DNA of 64,000 nucleotides from an uncultured Acinetobacter sp. (GCF_947626835.1 NZ_CANQTS010000003.1:62001-126000); one strand, 5' to 3'; positions 9,287 through 18,385 are shown, numbered from the stretch's first letter. Translations and numbers: made by a program. The notes: generated from the sequence alone by a model not told the origin.

Positions 9287-9919
9287 ATGATGTCTGATGT
9301 TTTATTTCCAGACTTAACAATTGGTTATGACCTGACGCGAAAGCCGATGTTCAATACTAAGATCATGACTTCTGTGAATGGTCGTGAACTGCGTGCAAGT
9401 TATCAAGCTGTGCCGAAATATGAGTTTTCACTCACTTTGCCAGGGCTTCAAGAACGAAAGGGCGAACTGCAGGCAATTGAAGATTTCTTCGTTGCTCGTC
9501 GCGGTGCCTTTGATTCGTTCTTGTTCAAAATGCCTTGGGACAATGAATATGAATGCACCTTTAATGGTGACGGCACAACGACTTCATTTCAACTATATAA
9601 AGGTCAGTTGCCACTTGGAAATACACAATCTCAAGTAGCAATGGATCTTGATCCGACATTTTGGAATGAAGATGACAATGCTCAATTTTGGAGTGAAGAC
9701 GATAACGAGTTGTTTTGGGATGACACGAAAATCACAGTGAGCAAAAGTGGCATTGTTCAAGCAACAAAGCCATTGAAAGCAGGGCATAAGTTTTCAGTGA
9801 AAGGCACGTTTTATTATCGTTGCCGTTTTGCTGATGATGGCCAAGCTTTTACGCTGTTTAGTTATCGCTTATGGAAAGGTGAAGTTACCTTGATCGGATC
9901 TTTGGGAAATAAAGTATGA
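9287..9919 (+). CDS. DUF2460-family phage tail protein
   Basis: MSDVLFPDLTIGYDLTRKPMFNTKIMTSVNGRELRASYQAVPKYEFSL...FFVARRGAFDSFLFKMP. Confidence 0.85.
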   Translation: MMSDVLFPDLTIGYDLTRKPMFNTKIMTSVNGRELRASYQAVPKYEFSLTLPGLQERKGELQAIEDFFVARRGAFDSFLFKMPWDNEYECTFNGDGTTTSFQLYKGQLPLGNTQSQVAMDLDPTFWNEDDNAQFWSEDDNELFWDDTKITVSKSGIVQATKPLKAGHKFSVKGTFYYRCRFADDGQAFTLFSYRLWKGEVTLIGSLGNKV

Positions 9920-10773
9920 GAGCAGCTTCTGCAAAACTAATTGCGTTACTTGATGCTGATCAGTTTGTGATGGCAGATCTCTACACCATCACCACGGTGC
10001 AGGGCGATGTTTTTCGATATACCAATTATGATTTCGACCTGGTGGTTGCAGGTCAGGTCTATAACTCGGAAGGTCCTATCATCAGCCGTGACGGGATCAG
10101 CCTTTCACTCGGCATTGAAGTCGATAATTTATCGATTAATATTGATTGTATTGACGATAACAAATGGAACGGCATTAATGTTGTTCAAGCATTTCACAAT
10201 GGCCAATTAGATGGTGCTCGCTTTAAGTTAGAGCGCATTTTTATGGATATGAATACGCCAACGGACACCAGTGCCGGTGCTATTAAACTTTTTGAAGGTC
10301 GGATCATTGAGCCTGACTTAGATCGTAATTCAATTCAAGCCAGTGTCGCGTCAGATCTGGATGAATTGAACGTGCAAATGCCACGAAATCTTTATCAGCC
10401 AAGCTGTACCAACACGTTATTTGACAGTGCATGCGGTCTATTGCGTCAAAACTTTATGGTGCAGACAACCATTGAAACGGGCAGTACTTCAGCACGGATT
10501 TTATGCCAGGTGAATCAGCCTCAAGGTTGGTTTACTCAGGGTGTAATTGAATTCTTAGACGGAGGTAATTCCGGCTTGAAACGGACAATTCGTATGCATG
10601 AATCAGGTGCTTTGTTATTGACTTTGCCATTGTTGGAAGCACCGCAGGCGGGGCAACGAATCAAAGTTTATCCAGGATGTGATAAACGTTTGGAAACTTG
10701 CCAAAACCGTTTCAATAATTTCAGCCGTTTCCGTGGTGCGCCATTTATACCAGTGCCTGAAACCGCAGTTTAA
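9916..10773 (+). CDS. DUF2163-family phage baseplate hub protein
   Basis: VYNSEGPIISRDGISLSLGIEVDNLSINI...CTNTLFDSACGLLRQNF...GCDKRLETCQNRFNNFSRFRGAPFIP. Confidence 0.88.
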   Translation: MRAASAKLIALLDADQFVMADLYTITTVQGDVFRYTNYDFDLVVAGQVYNSEGPIISRDGISLSLGIEVDNLSINIDCIDDNKWNGINVVQAFHNGQLDGARFKLERIFMDMNTPTDTSAGAIKLFEGRIIEPDLDRNSIQASVASDLDELNVQMPRNLYQPSCTNTLFDSACGLLRQNFMVQTTIETGSTSARILCQVNQPQGWFTQGVIEFLDGGNSGLKRTIRMHESGALLLTLPLLEAPQAGQRIKVYPGCDKRLETCQNRFNNFSRFRGAPFIPVPETAV

Positions 10774-10793
10774 CTAAATTTGTATTAATCCAT

Positions 10794-10818
10794 ACCCAGC
10801 CATTGAGCTGGGTTTTTT
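10794..10818 (+). terminator. intrinsic-terminator-like hairpin before tailspike gene
   Basis: ACCCAGC CATTGA GCTGGGTTTTTT. Confidence 0.6.
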
Positions 10819-10831
10819 ATGGGGTAAAGAT

Positions 10832-13651
10832 ATGCCTATTCCATCACCAGCGGACTTCCGTAATAAGTCTAAAAAACACTCTGAAGTGCGTGAAATGCTT
10901 GCGCAAATGGCTGAGAGTGTTGAATCAAAAACTGAAGTTGAAAATAAGTTTAATAGTGTTAAAAATTATGTTGATGACAACAAACTAGACCTATCAAAAA
11001 TCATATATGAATATGTAGATGGGAATAAAATTGGACCTAAAACTCCACGTTATACAAATTTGGGTATTTCGGGGGGTATTCTTGTTGGAACTCCTTCAGA
11101 TTCTTTGGTTCTACATGTAAAAGAGAATGATGTGCTTTATATGCACAATGACACTCAAAAGTACACAAGCGCACTCGGCTCACGTTTCATGTTTTTTGCT
11201 GAAGACCCAAACTTAAATCGCACACAAACGAATATTGCACATACAGCCACTAAACTGACTGATGCTGCATCTAGTATTATCTATCAAAAAGTTACAGTGC
11301 CAACAGGTGCTAAATACTTGATGATTAACACTAGAACGGTTTCAGCAGGTGTTACTTATAATTTAAATTGGGCAGTCCATAAGGATTCTTTCAGTTCTTC
11401 ATTTGTACCGGGCACAGAACTAGTTAGCGCAATCCAAGGTGTGCCAGTAGGTGCTTCAGGCGATGACCTTAAAAAAGCAAAAGAGTACACAGACGCTCAA
11501 TTAGTTGATATTGAAAAACTAAAAACCTCAACTAAGAATTTATTCACAGGCGAAGTAATCACAAAGCGCAGAATAAACTCGCTTGGCGCTCAACGAACAT
11601 CAAGTGATAATGACGTTGTTTCAAACTTTGTTCCTGTTGTGTCAGGTAGTTATTACACTATAAGCGGATTAGATCTTAGTTTAATTCCTAGTGCTTACCA
11701 ACGAATTTCAGGATATTCAGAAGCTGATTTAGCTTCAAACAAGCACGTCAAACAAATCACAAATGCTGTTTGGACAGGCAATACATGCACATTTTTAGTT
11801 GATGATCCTGCGATCAAATTCGTTTTATTCCCTTTGTCGAATGAGGGCTTTGGGACTTTAGCAAAAGCTCTTGAACTTGCTGTGCAGGCAGAGTTGGGAC
11901 AAGTAGCTACAAGCTATGAGCCTTATAAATTTACTTCCAGTGAATTGAAGTTGTACAAAGCAGGGCTGGTAAAGTCTGCTGAAAATACTGCAAAGCTGGC
12001 GGTAAATATAAAGCCAAAATTTGTGAACAACTTTATTGAAGTAAATAAAGTTAGAAATAGCATTTCTACGCTTACGTCACTTGAGAAAAATATCTCGCCA
12101 TTGGGCATAGGTTATTCATTGAATGGTAGTGATGGTATCAAAAATAAGTCCAATGTTTTGTATGCGCAGATTCCAATTTTAGAGTCTGGTAGCAAGTCCA
12201 TCTATGCGCACATGGCAACATACATTCAGTCGACCATGGCTAATACGAAACTAAAGTCGCAGCCGTTCACTGTGCCTTCTGGGCAGGTTGATAATCCTGA
12301 TTCAATTGTGGACACAAAGATCTACAACAACGCAGAGTATTGTCACCCAAGCATTGCTTACGACTCTGTTGGTGTTGCAGGATTTAAGTATTGGATGATC
12401 GCGTCAATTTTGCCTGTTGGTGGTTCAGAGGGGGTGACTTGGGAAGATGAGGATTTATTTGTCAGCAATGATGCTAAAAATTGGCAGCGTGTACGTTCTC
12501 TTTATGAATCTGATAAGTCTTATACGACTACACAACTGCGACTACCACCCCACTCATTAACTACTGCAAGCGCAAGAAAACATGCATTCTTACCGTGTCC
12601 GGCTGCGGGGGATGTGATTGAGATATCAGTGCTAGCAGATAATGGTGCGCCTGCTTTAGACCGTGTAGATATAACCATCATTCCAACTGCCTGGAAGCAT
12701 GATCCTGTGATCTTGATTGATGGAGGGTATGTCTATACGTACCATTCATTCCACTTGCCGTACAGTGATCGCACGGGTGGTTCAAACCGTTTCATTGTGT
12801 GTGTTCGTACAAATAACGGTATTGACTGGGATGTTGTACGTACAGATGGTAGTACCATGCGTCTAACTGAAGAAACGAGTCGTCAAATCTTTACTAAAGA
12901 TGCTCAAGGTCGCTATAACTATATGTATTACGCATATAGTCGAGGGTATAGCAATCCAGAGGTAATCAAATGGGGAGCTAATGACTATGAGTTTTATTAT
13001 GGTGGAAACTTTAGTTTTAAAGTGAAAGGTGCAACACCATATAACTTTGATTTCTCAACACACTATCCAGTTCAGGAAAAAGGTGCAGGAAATCACCCAG
13101 GACTCTTGAGAAGCGGAAATGATCTTTATTTAGCCACTAATGATGGGTTTTATAAGAGCATAGATCGTGGAGCCACTTTTACCGCTTTGGATGATTACCC
13201 GTTTTGGTTGGGTGGTTTCACTGGTCTTGCTTATAAGAAAGCGTTGTGTATCGGAGAAGGAGGAAAAGTTATATTGGTTGAGGCGCAGCGATTTGTTCTT
13301 AATGGTTTTTCTGCACCGGTAGATGATAACTTTTCAACGACCAATAACTCCAATCTGATGTTTGTATACGAATACGCTTCGGTAGCAGAGCTGATTTCTA
13401 TGGCGAATAAACTGAATGATGCTTATGTTGATATTCAATTATACAAGGTGAATTATGCAGATTCGACTCGTCAGTATTATATAAAACCCGCTTTAAGTAT
13501 GACACGGGGTTCTGGTTCAGTTCACAATCCATTACAGCGAGTAAAGATTACGGATATTGAATGCAAGTCTGGTGATATCCTTCACGTATATTTAACACTT
13601 AATGCTCGTAATGCTGCTTCTGTCAATTTTGGTGGTATCGAAATAGTGTAA
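10832..13651 (+). CDS. putative tail fiber/tailspike protein with sialidase/BNR-like beta-propeller character (receptor binding or depolymerase candidate)
   Basis: 939 aa; helical virion-binding N-terminus (MPIPSPADFRNKSKKHSEVREMLAQMAES), BNR-like YKSIDRGATFTAL, internal module DPVILIDGGYVYTYHS; placed among tail-tip genes. Confidence 0.65.
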   Translation: MPIPSPADFRNKSKKHSEVREMLAQMAESVESKTEVENKFNSVKNYVDDNKLDLSKIIYEYVDGNKIGPKTPRYTNLGISGGILVGTPSDSLVLHVKENDVLYMHNDTQKYTSALGSRFMFFAEDPNLNRTQTNIAHTATKLTDAASSIIYQKVTVPTGAKYLMINTRTVSAGVTYNLNWAVHKDSFSSSFVPGTELVSAIQGVPVGASGDDLKKAKEYTDAQLVDIEKLKTSTKNLFTGEVITKRRINSLGAQRTSSDNDVVSNFVPVVSGSYYTISGLDLSLIPSAYQRISGYSEADLASNKHVKQITNAVWTGNTCTFLVDDPAIKFVLFPLSNEGFGTLAKALELAVQAELGQVATSYEPYKFTSSELKLYKAGLVKSAENTAKLAVNIKPKFVNNFIEVNKVRNSISTLTSLEKNISPLGIGYSLNGSDGIKNKSNVLYAQIPILESGSKSIYAHMATYIQSTMANTKLKSQPFTVPSGQVDNPDSIVDTKIYNNAEYCHPSIAYDSVGVAGFKYWMIASILPVGGSEGVTWEDEDLFVSNDAKNWQRVRSLYESDKSYTTTQLRLPPHSLTTASARKHAFLPCPAAGDVIEISVLADNGAPALDRVDITIIPTAWKHDPVILIDGGYVYTYHSFHLPYSDRTGGSNRFIVCVRTNNGIDWDVVRTDGSTMRLTEETSRQIFTKDAQGRYNYMYYAYSRGYSNPEVIKWGANDYEFYYGGNFSFKVKGATPYNFDFSTHYPVQEKGAGNHPGLLRSGNDLYLATNDGFYKSIDRGATFTALDDYPFWLGGFTGLAYKKALCIGEGGKVILVEAQRFVLNGFSAPVDDNFSTTNNSNLMFVYEYASVAELISMANKLNDAYVDIQLYKVNYADSTRQYYIKPALSMTRGSGSVHNPLQRVKITDIECKSGDILHVYLTLNARNAASVNFGGIEIV

Positions 13652-13656
13652 AAAAA

Positions 13657-13680
13657 GCCCTCTTACGGGAGGGCCTTTTT
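13657..13680 (+). terminator. terminator-like hairpin after tailspike gene
   Basis: GCCCTC TTACG GGAGGGC + TTTTT; U-rich on both strands. Confidence 0.7.
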
Positions 13681-13791
13681 GGTTTGAGCGGGTTTGCTAG
13701 TAGCTTTTTCTATTCTATTAGCAACCTTAATAGATAGTTGGTCAACGTATTTGCTATAAAAATGTGAGAAAAATAAGGTGATTGCAATCAA
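13663..13791 (-). CDS. possible 42-aa small membrane protein (TTG start), not in the ORF track
   Basis: (M)IAITLFFSHFYSKYVDQLSIKVANRIEKATSKPAQTKKALP*; minus-strand TATAAT at 13818-13813 and a 9-bp inverted repeat upstream; no strong SD. Confidence 0.3.
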   Translation of the reverse strand: MIAITLFFSHFYSKYVDQLSIKVANRIEKATSKPAQTKKALP

Positions 13792-13870
13792 GATGATTTA
13801 TGAGTTATTGGAATTATAAATCGTTTTGCTAAAAAACACTTAGCAAAATAACCCAACAAACCACTACGAA

Positions 13871-13900
13871 CCCTGATCTTTAATTAGATCAGGGTTTTTT
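13871..13900 (+). terminator. terminator-like hairpin before NlpC/P60 gene
   Basis: CCCTGATCT TTAATT AGATCAGGG TTTTTT. Confidence 0.7.
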
Positions 13901-13912
13901 ACTGGATCAAAC

Positions 13913-14335
13913 ATGAAAAATCACGAAGCCGTTACAGAAGCCATGACCTGGCTTGGCACACCATACCATCACCAAGGGCGTGTAAAAGGTGTCGGTGTGG
14001 ATTGCGGAACATTGATCTGTGAAGTCTATGAAAAAGTTGGCTTGATGGATCACTTAGATCCACGTCCATACCCTCCCGATTGGCACATGCACCAGCTTGG
14101 CCAACGATATTTAGAGCACGTTTTATCAGTGTGCTATGAAGTCGATGAGCCACAGCCTGGTGACATTGTTTTATACCACTTTGGCAAATGCATCAGTCAT
14201 GGTGCAATTGTCGTCGAATGGCCAACGATCATTCATTCGTACATCCATCAAGGGGTAATACTCCAAGATGGCACAAAAGGAAGTTTAGCCCGGCGTATTG
14301 CCGGGTTTTTTCGTATGAAGAGGCTAAAAGAATAA
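13913..14335 (+). CDS. NlpC/P60-family phage tail-tip peptidase
   Basis: WLGTPYHHQGRVKGVGVDCGTLICEVYEKVGL...GDIVLYHFGKCISHGAIV. Confidence 0.88.
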   Translation: MKNHEAVTEAMTWLGTPYHHQGRVKGVGVDCGTLICEVYEKVGLMDHLDPRPYPPDWHMHQLGQRYLEHVLSVCYEVDEPQPGDIVLYHFGKCISHGAIVVEWPTIIHSYIHQGVILQDGTKGSLARRIAGFFRMKRLKE

Positions 14336-16863
14336 TGGGCGGAATATTTGGAAGCACAACAGTCAGTACAACTGATAAGCGCATCAATTCGATGCGCATT
14401 CAGCAATCTGCATACGGTCTGACACAGCCGTTGGTCTATGGCAAAAACCGTGTGGCAGCCAATATGTTTTGGTATGGTGATTTTAAATCCACTGCCCATA
14501 CAACGACTACTAAATCAGGCGGTAAAGGCGGTAAAACTAAGACCAAAAACACTACATATACATATTCAGCATCTTTAATGCTTGGTCTCTGTGAAAACAA
14601 AATTAGAGATATCGGCATTATATGGCGTGATAAAGAACAAATTGTGACTAAGCAAGAGAAAATAAAAGTCGGTGGAAATGTTTTTAATCCTATTTATGAG
14701 TTTAGAAGTGTTACACCAATTGACCAGCTTGGATTTGAGCTGTTTGATGGTGATCACAATTCAGCTTGGGGGTATTTAACATCGAAATATCCACAAGAAG
14801 CGGTGCATTATCCATTCCTTGGATATGTGGCATGTGCCAATTATGATCTAGGCGGTAGTGCAGCATTATCGAATCATAATTTTGAAGTGATCAGCGATAT
14901 TACATTTTCAGAAACGATTCATGATGCAAATCCAGCTGACGTGATTGAAGACTTCATCACAAATCCACGGTACGGTGCAGCACCCAGCCTGAATATGGCT
15001 GATTTATCTGAATTTCGAACCTATTGTGCAGCCACTAATTTGTTGATCAGTCCTGCTTTGACTGAACAGCGTGAAGCATTTGAAATCATCAATGAAATTG
15101 TGGAAGCAGTGAATTGTGCTGTGGTACCAAGTCCAGATGGGTTAAAAATCCGTTCTTATGGTGATAGTGCAGTGACTGGAAATGGTGTGACATTTACGCC
15201 AAATCTTGAACCGGTTTATCACTTAACGGATGACGATTTTTTGGGTGAAGATCAGCCAGTGCGTGTACGTCGGAGCCGTGATACCGATGCATACAATCAT
15301 TGCCAAATCGAGTACGTGAATCGCTTCAATCAGTACAATACAGAAACCGTCGAAGCCAAGGATCAAGCCAACATTGAAATGTTTGGGCTGCGTACACAAG
15401 ATCCCGTTAAGTTTGACTTTTTCTGTGAGCCAAAAATCGCCCGTCATGCGGTGCAATTGCTGTTACAGCGAAAACTGTATGTTCGAAATGAGTATGAGTT
15501 CGAATTGGGTTGGAAGTACTGCCGACTTGAGCCAATGGACATTGTGACGATTACAGATGAATCTTTGGGTCTTGATCGATTCCCTGTGCGAATCACTCGT
15601 GTTGAAGAAGATGAAGAGGGTGTGCTTTCGATTACCGCTGAAGAGCTTGCAGTCGGATCACGTTCAGCGGTTGAATATGACCTGCAATCCTCAAACGGGT
15701 ACCAAGGTGGCAATGAGGAACCTGGCAACGTCAATGCACCGGCAATTTTTGAGCCTCCTTTAGAATTGACGGGTGGTAAAAATCAAATTTGGGTAGCAGC
15801 ATCAGGTGGTATCAATTGGGGTGGCTGTAACGTCTGGGTGAGTCTCGACAATACGACTTATGAAATGATTGGTACTATTTACGGCTCTGCGCGATATGGT
15901 GAGTTGGTGACTGCAATCAATTCAAGTGCAACATCGATGCAAGTGCAATTGAACACCTCAAGTCAAATTTTTGGCGGTACTTTGCAGGATGCTGAAGTTG
16001 ATGCAACTTTGTGTAAAGTCGGTGATGAATATATCAACTATGTTGATGCAACATTGGATGGATCAGGGCGATACACATTAAGTGGCATGCTGCGTGGTCG
16101 TTTTAATGATGCAAGTTCACACAATGCAGGTGAACCGTTTGTTCGTATTGACCGTGCTATTTTTGAATATGAGTTCAATGCAAATCTTGTTGGAAAAGAG
16201 GTTTATCTCAAATTCACAAGTTTCAATGGACTTGAGCAAAAAGAAGAAACCTTGGATGAAGTGACTGCATACAGTTACACCGTCAATGGTGGCCGTCCTG
16301 CAGGTGTAAGAGGTTTATCGCTGCAATCGGCATTCGTCGGTACGAGTTTTAAAGTACAGTGGCAACCGGCTGCAGGTGCATCTGGCTACGTTGTTCAGAT
16401 TCGTTCAGGCGGTGTATTGCTTCGAACAGTTGAAACAACAAATACTGATTATTCTTACAGCATGGAGGAGGCGAAAATTGACGGTATTCAGCGTGCTTAT
16501 ACAGTACGTGTTGCAAGTAAAAACGGTTCGATTATCAGCACTTTTGCAGAGTTGAATATCAGTAATCCAGTGCCACCGCAATTATTGAATGTGTACACAT
16601 CTGCCACTAGCAATTCGATCACAGTGACTTGGATTCCAAGTGAAGCACCTGACTTAAAAGACTATCAAGTTTGGATCAGTACAGATGCGAACTTTGATCC
16701 TGAAGCCACGGCTGCGAAGTGGACAGGCACCGAAAATGCTTGCGCGATTACTGGCTTGCAAGCAACGACCACTTATTATGTGCGTGTTGCTGCGCGCGAT
16801 GTGTGGAAGCCGACGGCTTGGAATTATTCATCACGGATTACACAAGCGACTGCTGATAGTTAA
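14335..16863 (+). CDS. phage tail tip / host-specificity (gpJ-like) protein with fibronectin type III C-terminus
   Basis: MGGIFGSTTVSTTDKRINSMRIQQSAYGLTQPLVYGKNRVAANMFWYGDF...; TAATG overlap with preceding gene; two Fn3-like modules at C-terminus. Confidence 0.85.
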   Translation: MGGIFGSTTVSTTDKRINSMRIQQSAYGLTQPLVYGKNRVAANMFWYGDFKSTAHTTTTKSGGKGGKTKTKNTTYTYSASLMLGLCENKIRDIGIIWRDKEQIVTKQEKIKVGGNVFNPIYEFRSVTPIDQLGFELFDGDHNSAWGYLTSKYPQEAVHYPFLGYVACANYDLGGSAALSNHNFEVISDITFSETIHDANPADVIEDFITNPRYGAAPSLNMADLSEFRTYCAATNLLISPALTEQREAFEIINEIVEAVNCAVVPSPDGLKIRSYGDSAVTGNGVTFTPNLEPVYHLTDDDFLGEDQPVRVRRSRDTDAYNHCQIEYVNRFNQYNTETVEAKDQANIEMFGLRTQDPVKFDFFCEPKIARHAVQLLLQRKLYVRNEYEFELGWKYCRLEPMDIVTITDESLGLDRFPVRITRVEEDEEGVLSITAEELAVGSRSAVEYDLQSSNGYQGGNEEPGNVNAPAIFEPPLELTGGKNQIWVAASGGINWGGCNVWVSLDNTTYEMIGTIYGSARYGELVTAINSSATSMQVQLNTSSQIFGGTLQDAEVDATLCKVGDEYINYVDATLDGSGRYTLSGMLRGRFNDASSHNAGEPFVRIDRAIFEYEFNANLVGKEVYLKFTSFNGLEQKEETLDEVTAYSYTVNGGRPAGVRGLSLQSAFVGTSFKVQWQPAAGASGYVVQIRSGGVLLRTVETTNTDYSYSMEEAKIDGIQRAYTVRVASKNGSIISTFAELNISNPVPPQLLNVYTSATSNSITVTWIPSEAPDLKDYQVWISTDANFDPEATAAKWTGTENACAITGLQATTTYYVRVAARDVWKPTAWNYSSRITQATADS

Positions 16864-16876
16864 AATTTTCAACCAT

Positions 16877-16901
16877 AAAGCACTTTTCGGGGTGCTTTTT
16901 T
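16877..16901 (+). terminator. terminator-like hairpin after gpJ-like gene
   Basis: AAAGCAC TTTTCGG GGTGCTTTTTT. Confidence 0.6.
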
Positions 16902-16926
16902 ATTGCATGTCGAAAAGGGGGTAGTT

Positions 16927-17241
16927 GTGAATGAGCCAAGCGCACAGCTTTGGAAAAAGTTAAATGAAGTCTCTGACAAACTGCAGCAAGTCACTGAGCA
17001 GCTTGTCGAAGCAAATGCGATCAACAGAGGGTATCACACTGCTTTAGAGCAAATGCGGGTCAAGGTTGAAGCACTTGAACAGCAAAAATTTAAAGATCAG
17101 GGTGCGATTTCAATGCTCAAGTGGGGATTGGGTTTTGTGCTAGGTGTGGCGATTTCAGGTGGTACATGGACCATCAATTCAATTAATCAACTCAAACAAG
17201 ATATGGCGATTATGCAAAGCCATCGTGAGGACAGTAAATGA
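16927..17241 (+). CDS. small coiled-coil protein with one TM helix (possible lysis accessory protein), GTG start
   Basis: (M)NEPSAQLWKKLNEVSDKLQQ... ISMLKWGLGFVLGVAISGGTW; directly upstream of amidase. Confidence 0.6.
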   Translation: MNEPSAQLWKKLNEVSDKLQQVTEQLVEANAINRGYHTALEQMRVKVEALEQQKFKDQGAISMLKWGLGFVLGVAISGGTWTINSINQLKQDMAIMQSHREDSK

Positions 17242-17984
17242 AATTTATAGAACAAAATGCATGGCAATTCTTGTCAGTTAAGCTCCCTGTGTTGGGGGCT
17301 TTTTTATTGCTCGTGCTTATTCCAGGCTTGCAATGGGCGGTGGATTTTAAATTGATTCCAGTCGAATACCATGCTTACGTGACAGGCGGTGTGATGGTCT
17401 TTTTATCGTGGCTTGGTAAAAAGTGGTATCAACCAACTTTGCATCATCCTTTGGGTTTTGTGGCTGTGACGGCTGGACATAGTAACTCTGATCCTGGTGC
17501 GGTAAATGGCAAGATCAAAGAATCTGAGCTTGTGACAAATTTCCGTAATGCGGTGGCCTTTTATTTGCGTGAAGCAGGACTTGCAACAAAAACAGATGGT
17601 ACGAATAGCCGAAATGACCCGTTATCGTCAGCCTTAAAACTGATTAAAGGCTCATCTATTGCTGTTGAATTTCACATGAATGCAGCAGCTTCAAAGCAAG
17701 CAAACGGAATTGAAACGATTGCACTGCCTCGCGATAAAAAACTGGCTCAAGATTTGTCGGCAGCTGTGGCCACAGCTTTGGGTAGTCGTTTACGTGGGGA
17801 TAATGGATGGATTGATCAGAGTAAATCGGCTCGTGGTAGTTTGGCATATATCAATGCTGGCGGTTTGATTGTCGAATTGGGTTTCATTTCAAATGAAGCT
17901 GAATTGGCAGCGTTCCAGGCACGCTATTGGATTGCAGCAAAAGCTGTGGCCAAAGTTCTAATTGAATATGAAAAAGGGGCATAA
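17238..17984 (+). CDS. N-acetylmuramoyl-L-alanine amidase (Amidase_3) with two N-terminal TM segments
   Basis: TAGHSNSDPGAVNG...VEFHMNAAASKQANGIET...IVELGFISNEAEL; N-terminal LPVLGAFLLLVLIPGLQWAVDF and AYVTGGVMVFLSWLG. Confidence 0.88.
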   Translation: MKFIEQNAWQFLSVKLPVLGAFLLLVLIPGLQWAVDFKLIPVEYHAYVTGGVMVFLSWLGKKWYQPTLHHPLGFVAVTAGHSNSDPGAVNGKIKESELVTNFRNAVAFYLREAGLATKTDGTNSRNDPLSSALKLIKGSSIAVEFHMNAAASKQANGIETIALPRDKKLAQDLSAAVATALGSRLRGDNGWIDQSKSARGSLAYINAGGLIVELGFISNEAELAAFQARYWIAAKAVAKVLIEYEKGA

Positions 17985-17987
17985 CAA

Positions 17988-18251
17988 ATGGCAGCAATAA
18001 CTATTGCAAGCGCACTTTCTCCAATTGTGGATGCTTATGGTGTTGGTCGTGAAATCGTTCAAACGACTGTCAATGCTATGGATGCAGCAGAAAAGGAACG
18101 TGATTCAGGTGCTGATAAAAAAGCGTGGGTATTGGCTTTTGTTAAATCATTCGTGACTGATTTAGGACAAAATTGGGAACGTTGGGCGAAGGTGATTATC
18201 ACGTTTATTGACTTCGCAAAGTCCGTATTTAACAGCAAGCGTTATAAGTAA
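17988..18251 (+). CDS. hypothetical phage protein at end of lysis cassette
   Basis: 87 aa ORF 3 bp after amidase, before a strong terminator. Confidence 0.6.
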   Translation: MAAITIASALSPIVDAYGVGREIVQTTVNAMDAAEKERDSGADKKAWVLAFVKSFVTDLGQNWERWAKVIITFIDFAKSVFNSKRYK

Positions 18252-18268
18252 GTGGTCCAATTTTATAC

Positions 18269-18304
18269 ATGCCCTTAGTCTTCGGACTGAGGGCATCTTT
18301 TTTG
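18269..18304 (+). terminator. strong intrinsic terminator at end of prophage late operon
   Basis: ATGCCCTTAGTC TTCG GACTGAGGGCAT followed by T-run. Confidence 0.85.
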
Positions 18305-18310
18305 TTTGTC

Positions 18311-18332
18311 TTGCAACTATTTTGCAACTATT
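18311..18332. repeat. tandem 11-bp direct repeat TTGCAACTATT x2, possible arm-type integrase sites of the prophage
   Basis: Perfect tandem duplication ~57 bp from the att core on the prophage side. Confidence 0.5.
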
Positions 18333-18385
18333 GATTTTTATATTATTTATAAATTATTGAATAAATTGAAATTATTATATATTTA

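Noticed and set aside
14436-15734. Several 60-96 aa minus-strand ORFs inside the gpJ-like gene
   Set aside because: Shadow ORFs opposite a confidently coding gene; no RBS, spacing or family signal
17285-17310. Terminator-like AGCTCCCTGTGTTGGGGGCTTTTTTA inside the amidase gene
   Set aside because: Shorter imperfect stem, wholly explained by the TM-coding segment KLPVLGAFLL; less convincing than the hairpin at 14289
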